Source: a virus. Taken from it: a stretch of DNA of 32,102 bases. Numbering within the stretch: the first letter of the stretch is position 1; every line of letters begins with the position of its first letter. This document shows, piece by piece, positions 20,823-27,520 of this stretch. The notes beneath the pieces are model-generated. The model had not been told where the DNA came from. It saw only the letters and a program-made list of their open reading frames with translations, and did not search any database. The stretch lies in IMG/VR virus record IMGVR_UViG_3300004448_000305, positions 1-32,102 of that record. One strand, written 5' to 3'. A program made the position numbers and the translations under genes.

Positions 20823-22016
20823 TCATATCCCCGTCATGAAGTCTATTGGCATGAATGTTAAATCACCTTCGTAGACGTTTTCACCTGCATTGTAACTGAA
20901 TGACATTGAAACGACTGTACCTGTAATTCCAGTCTTTGGATTTGTCGGGTCAAAAACACTTGACACTCCTAACGTATTTGCTTCGGAACCTTGCTCATAC
21001 GCGTTCGTTCTTCCTGTCATTATTATCTGATTTCTTTCAGTATAATCTTCGTTGTTAGCAGATGATGTAACAAGAGAGTTGTAAGGCAATTGCATTCCAA
21101 TAATGTAATCCGCGCTTTGTTTCGTAGCAAGACTAAAGTTAGCCTCGACAAGCGCGTTTGGGTCATCAGGGTCAGATGGTCCACCTAATGCGCGACCAAC
21201 TGCTCCAACACCTAATGTCGCGTTGCCTACATAGCCAATTAAATCTTGAAGTTTATCCCCCGCGCTTTTACAACTTCTATCTAAACCACCTGCGAATACT
21301 TCAAAGAAAGGATTCTTGTTCGCGAACGTGGTGCTAAACGTAGGCGTTTCGTTGTTCCCTGCGAAGCCTTTTTCTTTGGCTGTGAATGTTAATTTAGCAT
21401 TACCGAGTGTTGAGTTGATACCTGCACCTGCTGTGATTGTAAATGCATCGGTGAAGTTTGTACCTCCGTCTGTTGTCAGTTGGTCGGTGTATTGTCCTGC
21501 TGCACTTTCTAAAGCAGTCTTGATAGCAGTCGCTAATGCTAACCCTGTTGATACACCACTAATTCCTACGGATGTAATAGGAGGGTTGTTTGTTTTGCTG
21601 TGCGAAGTAGTTGATGAATTGAATAGAATGCGAATGGGTTTGAGTGCCGTAGTCGTTCCTGTGTAGGCTGTTTCGATTTCAAAATAGAGATTGTTCAAAT
21701 CAGACGCGGATATACCATCTGCACCATCTCCACTCATGAGAACAGGGTGAGAGCCACCACTATTTTCTTTACGCGCGCTGAAATCAATAGATGCTACTGC
21801 TCCTATTTTTTCAAATGAAGAGGCAGAGCAGTCATCATCAGCGAGTATAACAGTAAGTTTGTAATCAGCCGTTACCATATTGAGGTCGACAGAATATCGT
21901 TCACCAAATACAGGGACTGGAAGAACAGGAACGCTTCGCGTAATGTTAAGTGAATACGACGTACAGTCTAACACAAGCAGTTCACCATCGTTGCGAACCA
22001 GTCGAACTTTCGTCAT
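20823..22016 (-). CDS. Distal tail protein-like (Dit-like), with an inserted beta module
   Basis: This 397-residue protein directly follows the tape measure, where siphoviruses encode the distal tail protein that closes the tube and starts the tip. The first 60 residues (VRLVRNDGELLVL, then LPVPVFGERY and DYKLTVIL) look like strands of a tail-ring domain, and the end (MSFSYNAGENVYEGDLTF) reads as the returning strand of the same sheet. Residues about 110-235 form an insert with GVSTGLALATAIKTAL and FTAKEKGFAGNN, a pattern also seen in the 527-aa adaptor-like protein. The start overlaps the tape measure stop as ATGA and has a strong AGGAGGT six bases upstream. The Dit call rests on gene order and strand pattern. 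Alternatives are another tail-tip ring protein or a minor tail protein. Confidence 0.55.
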   Translation of the reverse strand: MTKVRLVRNDGELLVLDCTSYSLNITRSVPVLPVPVFGERYSVDLNMVTADYKLTVILADDDCSASSFEKIGAVASIDFSARKENSGGSHPVLMSGDGADGISASDLNNLYFEIETAYTGTTTALKPIRILFNSSTTSHSKTNNPPITSVGISGVSTGLALATAIKTALESAAGQYTDQLTTDGGTNFTDAFTITAGAGINSTLGNAKLTFTAKEKGFAGNNETPTFSTTFANKNPFFEVFAGGLDRSCKSAGDKLQDLIGYVGNATLGVGAVGRALGGPSDPDDPNALVEANFSLATKQSADYIIGMQLPYNSLVTSSANNEDYTERNQIIMTGRTNAYEQGSEANTLGVSSVFDPTNPKTGITGTVVSMSFSYNAGENVYEGDLTFMPIDFMTGI

Positions 22017-23728
22017 ACCGCTGACCTCCTGTTTCCACCTGAATTACCGCTACGAGCCATTTCAGCGCGTATCAAATCTCCAATCTCTTTCGCTAACTGC
22101 TTCTTATCGGTTCTGTCTGTAACGCCACCGACGTTGATGTTTACTGTAACGCCGCCACCGCCACCTAAACCAATACCTTGCGGGTTGTTCTTTCTGCTGA
22201 GAGGGACGACAGCCTCCGGACCATCTTCACCAATCATAGCGAGCGTAGGGCTGTTGACGATACCACCTTTCGCGAGCATAGGAATTTTTGGCAGTTTGAA
22301 TTCTTTACCTCCAACGACAGGAACCCAATCAGGAATATCGAATACCATCAAATCAGCGAAGTCATTGTAAAGACCAAGAATTCCATTGAGGATTTGAAAG
22401 AAACCTGTTTTGAATCCTTTCCACATTGTTCCGGGTATGCTGATAAACCAATCAATAAGCGAATCTCCACCTTTGATAACATCGTTGTAAAACGATAATC
22501 CAACTTCCACTATCCCGTTTACAATCCCTACGATTAAACCAAAAACAACGCCGATAACGCCTGTTACCAAAAAAACCACACCCCCGATTAAATAACCAAG
22601 TCCTCCAATGATACTAAAAAAGAGGAATGCTCCGAATCCTTTCAACCAATCCCACGCATCTCCTAAGAATCCCGTAATCTCATCCCAATACTTGATGATG
22701 ATTGCAATGATGAAAGCAAGACCGGCGGCAATTGCTACGGGAATAGTCGCTCCAAAAATCAACACTAAACCACCATAAAGAAGTATTGTCCCAACAATTC
22801 CAATAACAAAATCTATGAATGTGTTCCCTGTTCCTTGAATGAATGCCCAAAGCATAGCAATACCTCCTATTATTAACCCGATACCTCCGATTATCGCACC
22901 TACTGTACCTGTAATAGCAATTGCAGTTCCTGCCGCCAACGCCGCCATTACTCCTTTTACAATAAGAATAGTACCTACGAGTACCATAAACACGGCAATA
23001 GCGGACATTGTCGCGATTGTTGTGTTATCTGTTTCATTTCTGACAAGTTGATAAGCACCTGCTGCTGCTACAAAGGCTCCTATCACTAACGACACGCTTG
23101 CAGATAATACTGTAAATGCCACCGCCGTTGCTAACACCGATATTGCAAGGATGTCGAACAACGCCGCCAATCCCTCTTCGTCTCCTTCTCCTGTTAACAC
23201 AAGAACGAGACCTTGTACCGCGTCATGAACAAAACCCATATCCTCTGTAAATGTAAGAAGAGGCGAGTTAGCACCTTCAAAGGCTATCGCTAATGCGGCA
23301 AGAGCGAATCCAACAATAAGGAAGATGGAGAGGAGCGAGAATACGCGCGTAGCAAGACGAGTAAAGATGTTGTTTGTCTTTGACAATATCTTGTTATTCA
23401 TTTTACCAACGCCACCAAAGAAAAGCATACCCGCAGTTAGTTTCTGAAAAGCGGTCATACTCTTATTCAGTTCTTCATTCTGCTCTTTCGTCATCGCTGA
23501 ATGATTCCCTGCTGATTTAGACACATTACTGACTGCTTTAGCCATACCTGCGAGCGATGATACAATACCCATAATTGGATTCTTCTTCAAAGCAGTAGTC
23601 AATTTTAATTGTTGCTTTTCAAGAATACCCATCTTCTTTGAAGCGTTAAGATTGGTAACACCGAGAGCCTCCAACTGCTGAATAACTGATTCAGTTACAG
23701 TCGCGATACTCGCCATGTCGTCAGCCAT
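22013..23728 (-). CDS. Tail tape measure protein
   Basis: This 571-residue protein sets tail length and is ejected or threaded through the tube during DNA delivery. Residues 1-125 are helical and polar (IQQLEALGVTNLNASKKMGI). Residues about 129-412 hold many hydrophobic segments (for example 129-150, 190-226, 238-297, 303-346, 364-412), typical of tape measure proteins. Near the C-terminus is the signature GGIVNSPTLAMIGEDGPE (489-506) followed by AVVPLS, found in very many tape measure proteins. A glycine run then leads to a helical tail. At about 1.5 angstrom per residue the tail would be near 85 nm, a short to medium siphovirus tail. It starts nine bases after the chaperone frame with GAGGTAAT upstream, and its stop overlaps the next start. 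Confidence 0.93.
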   Translation of the reverse strand: MADDMASIATVTESVIQQLEALGVTNLNASKKMGILEKQQLKLTTALKKNPIMGIVSSLAGMAKAVSNVSKSAGNHSAMTKEQNEELNKSMTAFQKLTAGMLFFGGVGKMNNKILSKTNNIFTRLATRVFSLLSIFLIVGFALAALAIAFEGANSPLLTFTEDMGFVHDAVQGLVLVLTGEGDEEGLAALFDILAISVLATAVAFTVLSASVSLVIGAFVAAAGAYQLVRNETDNTTIATMSAIAVFMVLVGTILIVKGVMAALAAGTAIAITGTVGAIIGGIGLIIGGIAMLWAFIQGTGNTFIDFVIGIVGTILLYGGLVLIFGATIPVAIAAGLAFIIAIIIKYWDEITGFLGDAWDWLKGFGAFLFFSIIGGLGYLIGGVVFLVTGVIGVVFGLIVGIVNGIVEVGLSFYNDVIKGGDSLIDWFISIPGTMWKGFKTGFFQILNGILGLYNDFADLMVFDIPDWVPVVGGKEFKLPKIPMLAKGGIVNSPTLAMIGEDGPEAVVPLSRKNNPQGIGLGGGGGVTVNINVGGVTDRTDKKQLAKEIGDLIRAEMARSGNSGGNRRSAV

Positions 23729-23737
23729 ATTATTACC

Positions 23738-24369
23738 TCATTCACTAAACGGCATTGGTCTGTGTGTAGAGCCTACGCGCTTCCTGTTCTTACCACCATC
23801 GGTCGCTTTCTTAATCTCTTCGCCCTTCAATCGGTCTGCCGCCGATGCCCAAACAAAAGATTTCTCAAACGCTTTCATATTCATATCCCACACTTCTTGT
23901 ATGCTGATTCCATAATGCTTCGCGACATAGTATGCCGCTGAATCAAACATCATATCTGCGTTGGGCTTCGGGTCTTTCAAGAAGTTGTATGCTTCTTCTA
24001 CTCCGTCGCCCCATCCGCTAAAGGGTTACTCATCAAGTCTTGAGGTTGAGGTAAGAGCGCAATAATCTGTTGCGCAACAAATGGTTTCAATGACAACATT
24101 TGAGGGATAGTAAGACGTGGTTCACTTTTATCAATTGCTTCCGCGAACATATATTTCCAATATGACGCTAAGTCAATATCAACTGTTCCGTCAGATTTGA
24201 TTGCTACGAATGTTTTTATTGCATCTTGCAACTGCATGAAGGATAATTCCTTTATCCATATTTTCATTACAGTATCTTCGTCGTCTTCGTTTACTTTTAT
24301 TTCATGCTCGACGGATTGGTTATTCACCAACAGGCTCGTCAAGTCCGCTATTGTTTTGGTCATCTTCAT
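23738..24369 (-). CDS. Tail assembly chaperone, -1 frameshift product (gpGT-like)
   Basis: Two frames join at a slippery heptamer. The upstream frame (24369 to the TTA codon at 24019-24021, 117 codons) ends DLMSNPL. After a -1 slip, reading continues SGWGDGVEEAYNFL and DSAAYYVAKHYGISIQEVW to the TGA at 23738, giving about 210 residues. The downstream frame has no good start of its own: the only early candidate is a TTG at 23980 without a clear ribosome site, and a TAA in that frame (24026-24028) lies directly before the slip site. This is the classic gpG/gpGT arrangement just before the tape measure gene, where the T part binds tail tube subunits and the G part coats the tape measure. I infer the fusion from sequence; frameshift efficiency cannot be read here. 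Confidence 0.87.
23998..24369 (-). CDS. Tail assembly chaperone, short product (gpG-like)
   Basis: This zero-frame product of about 123 residues ends with a TAG seven codons after the slip site. The sequence is mostly helical with EHEIKVNEDDEDTVMKIWIK near the N-terminus, a pattern common in tail chaperones, and QQIIALLPQPQDLMSNPL at the end. It keeps the tape measure soluble during tail assembly and is not part of the finished virion in studied phages. The start is uncertain. The ATG at 24369 or the ATG at 24363 are both possible, neither has a strong ribosome site, and either overlaps the SAP gene by about 45-50 bases. A GTG near 24321 would avoid the overlap but shortens the helical N-terminus. 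Confidence 0.85.
   Translation of the reverse strand: MKMTKTIADLTSLLVNNQSVEHEIKVNEDDEDTVMKIWIKELSFMQLQDAIKTFVAIKSDGTVDIDLASYWKYMFAEAIDKSEPRLTIPQMLSLKPFVAQQIIALLPQPQDLMSNPLADGATE
24019..24025 (-). promoter_or_regulatory. Programmed -1 frameshift slippery heptamer CCCTTTA
   Basis: On the minus strand the zero frame reads AAC CCT TTA GCG. The heptamer C CCT TTA matches X XXY YYZ exactly, so both tRNAs can re-pair after a -1 slip. The -1 frame is blocked by TAA just upstream and stays open for 93 codons downstream to the end of the second chaperone domain. I did not identify a convincing downstream pseudoknot, nor an upstream internal Shine-Dalgarno. Confidence 0.88.
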
Positions 24370-24709
24370 CACTTACTTTCTCTTCACTTATCGCGGCTTC
24401 TTCAGAAGGAACGACTTCATCTGCTTCAACTGCCTCTTCCGAGGGGGTATCCGCTTCAATAAGACGAGCAATGAGTTCCGCCTTTTTACCAGTAACTTCT
24501 AAACCGCGCGCTCGTAAGAGTGCTTTCAGTTCGTCAACAGTCATGGAATCGTAATCAGTATCCTTCACCTCATTAGGGAAGGGGTTGCCGTCAGTCTTTG
24601 CGGCTTCAGGATTGAAGATTTCTTCTTCGATAGGTTCTGCGATAACTGCGGTTTCAGTTACAGCGCGAATACGCAATGGTCGTTCATCACCTGTGTGCAT
24701 ACTCTTCAT
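24320..24709 (-). CDS. SAP-domain acidic protein
   Basis: This 129-residue protein has a SAP-type helix-turn-helix at residues about 54-86 (SMTVDELKALLRARGLEV followed by GKKAELIARLIEA). SAP motifs often bind DNA or RNA but also occur in phage head and tail proteins with no shown nucleic acid role. The flanks are strongly acidic and look disordered, especially residues 87-129. I choose the ATG at 24709, not the GTG at 24718, because it forms a TGATG overlap with the 47-aa gene and has GGGGTG seven bases before it. It sits between the tail tube and the chaperone. The role is unknown; a packaging, chaperone or decoy function is guesswork. Confidence 0.85.
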   Translation of the reverse strand: MKSMHTGDERPLRIRAVTETAVIAEPIEEEIFNPEAAKTDGNPFPNEVKDTDYDSMTVDELKALLRARGLEVTGKKAELIARLIEADTPSEEAVEADEVVPSEEAAISEEKVSDEDDQNNSGLDEPVGE

Positions 24710-24852
24710 CAAGCGCACCCCATTTTTTCACAGGTTGAGCCTTCGTCTTTGCACTTAGGGCAGGTTTTACAACCGCGACAACCTTTGCAGTCATCGTCTT
24801 TGCACATACTTTCTTTCAATAATTTTCCCCAACTTTCTATAAACGGATTCAT
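24709..24852 (-). CDS. 47-aa cysteine-rich protein with W-x-x-L-K N-terminus
   Basis: This short gene lies between the tail tube and SAP genes. It has an ATG at 24852, a TGAGGTGAG ribosome site that includes the previous stop codon, and a stop that overlaps the next ATG as TGATG. Those borders on both sides support it as a real gene. The product has eight cysteines between residues 17 and 46 (CKDDDCKGCRGCKTCPKC, then CEKMGC), enough for two metal sites. The N-terminus MNPFIESWGKLLKES resembles the FEKAWxxLK opening of other small proteins here. A metal-binding structural or adaptor protein is likely, but I recognise no family. Confidence 0.8.
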   Translation of the reverse strand: MNPFIESWGKLLKESMCKDDDCKGCRGCKTCPKCKDEGSTCEKMGCA

Positions 24853-24864
24853 TTTCTTCTCACC

Positions 24865-26793
24865 TCACATATTTAGGAACGCGTCGTGTGAAATCACACG
24901 AACGTGCTTTGGTAGAATTTTAAGTTCACTCTTGATGACACCTTTGTCTTCAGGGATAGGAAGCGGTGCTTCTGTGATGAGATAATCATCGACAACGATG
25001 ATGATTTGTTCTCGGTTTGCACCTTTACCTGCTTTGGTTAAAGTGAGTGTAATAGGCTCGGTGAAATCGTGAGTACGATTACTTCTGAACTCGTGCCAAA
25101 TGAGAGGGTCAGATGCAATAATTGTCATACTCAAACTGTATTCCATCGTCTTCTCAATCATGAGGTTAGCGTTACGCGAACCACCAAATGGGATTTGTTC
25201 AAGTGAAGCACCTGCTGTATTGCGCGCTTCTGCTTGACCGTTACCTCTGATTGTGTATATTGCTTCTGTGTTGTTGTTTCCTTCAAGAGCGAAGTTTGTA
25301 ACTTGAGCGATATTTGTCCCGAATGAACTGATTTGACCGTTGTAAAAGAAATACGGTTTTTCAGTATTCGGCGCGATACCTGCTTTCTTTCGATTGACTG
25401 CGCTGTTGGCGGTGTTCTCAAACATTCGGTGTGCTGTGTATCTGTCACCTTTATTTGAGTCTTCAAGACGCCCTGTATCGGTGTAACAGTAAAGCGCATC
25501 GAAGTTAATTGATAGTTTGACTTCTGCATCAGCGTCAGCCGCGATTGAGAAATCCTTGACTTTACATCCTTTCCAAACGCGCGTAAGTTGCTTACTGTCG
25601 TTCGCAGAACCCGGTGCGGCTTCGTTAGCAAGAGCGTCAGTCGCGTTTGCATTGAACGAACCAACATTGTGTGTACGGATGCTTGACTCTATTGCGAACG
25701 ATGGCAGAGTTGCACCGGAGAAAAGAAGTCGCGATTGACGATTGGTGATGGTCCCGAAGTTAGCGGCAGTAGTAACAAAGTCAGGTGAACCGTTAGAAGA
25801 TGCAGTATCGTAGGCTACGCGCTTACGCCCATAACCTGTCGCATGACTGAAATTAAATGGCTCTTCAACGTGGATTCGTCGCGTAGTTGTATCGACATAA
25901 AGCACAAGACGGATTTCATTACGCTCCGTATTCTCCATATCAATACCAAGACCATCGCTACTTGCCCATTTTTTTGAACTGGCGGCAGGTGTGTCTTTAG
26001 GGAATGCTGTGGCTGTGCTATCCGTAATAATGATGTATTCACCTGCGGAGAGGTTGGAGAGTGTATCTGTGTATGCAATGTAAGTATCACCTGCGGCGAT
26101 GTCCAAGAATGATGTCGCAGATGGGTCGCCGGAGATAACTGAGGCAGGTTCGTCAATGACTTGACGACCGAGAGCGTAATAGAGCCAACGCGCGCTGTTC
26201 ATCATTGTCTCAAGAGAGCCACCTGTATTTTCAAATCGCTGCGGTTCTTGAATAACGACGTCTCGCCCAACACCTACAATGTGAGCGCGTCTTTCAGTAA
26301 CTTTAGTTTCAGGTAATGCTACTGTCGCGGCAAGCCCGATGAATTGGTCAGTCAAAACAGACTCGTCGGAAGAAGCGGCTTGTGCATTGTAAGTGCTTCC
26401 GGTGTCAATCGTTGGTGTTCCAACTGTGTCAATGATGAGTTCATCACCGGCGGCTGATGTAGTGCTTACCTCTTTCATAGCAGGTGATACGGTGAGTGAA
26501 TCCCCGCTGTTCGCGACGATAGTGTAGACGTGACCTTTAGTTGCATTATCATCGTTAGTGAAAGCACCACCACCGATAACGCGAAGTTGAGAGCCGACGA
26601 GCATACCCGCAGGGTATCGCAGAAGTGAGCCGGATGAGAAAAAACCTTCAGTTGCCCCTGTGAAGAGGATACCAGTTCCGGCAGCATTTGTCGCGAAACG
26701 AAGACCACCAAAACTGTCATAGGCTAATGCCAGTCCACATTCTTTACCGAATGTTACTTCTGATAGGTCGCCTTTATACACCGTTGATGCCAT
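24865..26793 (-). CDS. Major tail tube protein candidate, enlarged by inserted domains
   Basis: This 642-residue protein lies just upstream of the chaperone and tape measure, the usual tail tube position. It is much larger than usual tube proteins (about 150-300 residues). The N-terminal part (VYKGDLSEVTFGKECGLAL) and the C-terminal third, with NFALEGNNNTEAIYTIRGNG and LMIEKTMEYSLSMTIIA, look like the tube beta-sandwich. At least two modules seem inserted: residues about 53-130 (LVGSQLRVIGGGAF, DSLTVSPAM) and about 220-335 (AAGDTYIAYTDTLSNLSAGE, then RRIHVEEPFNFSHATG). These may face outward as decorations. The start has AAGGCGGA upstream, 20 bases after the previous gene. No sheath gene follows, so a contractile tail is unlikely. 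The tube call depends on position and fold pattern. Confidence 0.65.
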   Translation of the reverse strand: MASTVYKGDLSEVTFGKECGLALAYDSFGGLRFATNAAGTGILFTGATEGFFSSGSLLRYPAGMLVGSQLRVIGGGAFTNDDNATKGHVYTIVANSGDSLTVSPAMKEVSTTSAAGDELIIDTVGTPTIDTGSTYNAQAASSDESVLTDQFIGLAATVALPETKVTERRAHIVGVGRDVVIQEPQRFENTGGSLETMMNSARWLYYALGRQVIDEPASVISGDPSATSFLDIAAGDTYIAYTDTLSNLSAGEYIIITDSTATAFPKDTPAASSKKWASSDGLGIDMENTERNEIRLVLYVDTTTRRIHVEEPFNFSHATGYGRKRVAYDTASSNGSPDFVTTAANFGTITNRQSRLLFSGATLPSFAIESSIRTHNVGSFNANATDALANEAAPGSANDSKQLTRVWKGCKVKDFSIAADADAEVKLSINFDALYCYTDTGRLEDSNKGDRYTAHRMFENTANSAVNRKKAGIAPNTEKPYFFYNGQISSFGTNIAQVTNFALEGNNNTEAIYTIRGNGQAEARNTAGASLEQIPFGGSRNANLMIEKTMEYSLSMTIIASDPLIWHEFRSNRTHDFTEPITLTLTKAGKGANREQIIIVVDDYLITEAPLPIPEDKGVIKSELKILPKHVRVISHDAFLNM

Positions 26794-26813
26794 ATTATTC
26801 AGTCCGCCTTACT

Positions 26814-27254
26814 TCACGCGATGAGTTCCGAGAAGATAACTATTTCGACTTGGAAGGTCATACGATGTAATCTTTTTGTTCTGTCAGATAGGTCTGTTCT
26901 TTGCTTGTAAAGCAGTCGGTCAAAGTTCGCGCCGTCACCTTTTCTTTGAGAATGAACAACTCGTCGTATCTCATCTTCAATTTTCATCATGTGGCTTCTG
27001 CCACTCATTGTCCTTGCATCCACAGTTACGTTGATGCGCGTATGTACAAAGTCGTAGAACACTTCAGGTTGTTCTTCGTTGTGAATGGTTTCGTAAAGGA
27101 GGATAGCATCTTTGTTCGTAAGGTCAAGACGCTTACCGCGACCTGCTTCGACAGTCGTGATGTCTTCAATGACAGGAGTTCGTTGGTTAGTGTTACCACG
27201 ATTCCAATTATCTGAAAGAATTTTTTTAATCAGTTCGATTGATTCAAGAGCCAA
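26814..27254 (-). CDS. Tail terminator / tail completion-like protein (TTG start)
   Basis: This 146-residue protein has the layout of tail terminators: an N-terminal helix (LESIELIKKILSDNW), a central segment VFYDFVHTRINVTVDA, a long helix (MKIEDEIRRVVHSQ) and a final strand (RMTFQVEIVIF). Such proteins cap the tail tube before joining to the head. Position directly before the tail tube gene fits. The first codon is TTG at 27254, with AGGAAGTGA about 7 bases upstream, and the gene overlaps the 90-aa gene by 11 bases. No ATG near the start offers a better choice. I did not confirm the family by search. Confidence 0.6.
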   Translation of the reverse strand: MALESIELIKKILSDNWNRGNTNQRTPVIEDITTVEAGRGKRLDLTNKDAILLYETIHNEEQPEVFYDFVHTRINVTVDARTMSGRSHMMKIEDEIRRVVHSQRKGDGANFDRLLYKQRTDLSDRTKRLHRMTFQVEIVIFSELIA

Positions 27255-27516
27255 TTATGTCACTTCCTATTCTTGATTCAACGCGCGCTTGTTTCTTAGC
27301 AGAGTCGACAATACTCTTGTAATCAGCATCATCTTGACTCATAACAGAACCATCTTCTTTGATGATTTCATTCTTGTTGTTAACGGATGCACCGTAAAGC
27401 ATAGCGGATGCGTCAAGAAACATTCTTCCATCGTCTGTGAAAATACTCATTTCACGGACTTGAAGAATACCTTTACGAAGAGACTTCGTAAGTTCTTTCT
27501 TGACGGCTTCTCTCAT
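27244..27516 (-). CDS. Small neck-region protein, unknown (head closure candidate by position)
   Basis: This 90-residue protein is basic at its N-terminus (REAVKKELTKSLRKGI), has a short beta-type middle (MSIFTDDGRMFLDASAMLYG) and a charged helical C-terminus. It starts four bases after the adaptor-like gene with only a weak ribosome site (GTGATAG), so it may depend on coupled translation. In HK97-type modules this slot holds a head closure or neck protein, but those are often longer and I see no diagnostic motif. Confidence 0.75.
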   Translation of the reverse strand: MREAVKKELTKSLRKGILQVREMSIFTDDGRMFLDASAMLYGASVNNKNEIIKEDGSVMSQDDADYKSIVDSAKKQARVESRIGSDIIGS

Positions 27517-27520
27517 ACTA

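Noticed and set aside
22134-23051. Plus-strand hydrophobic frames opposite the tape measure
   Set aside because: They mirror the tape measure's membrane-like codons; the minus-strand gene is certain.
23738-23980. Independent 80-aa gene starting at TTG 23980
   Set aside because: It has no clear ribosome site, and the frame extends upstream to an in-phase slippery heptamer, so it is better read as the frameshifted part of the chaperone.
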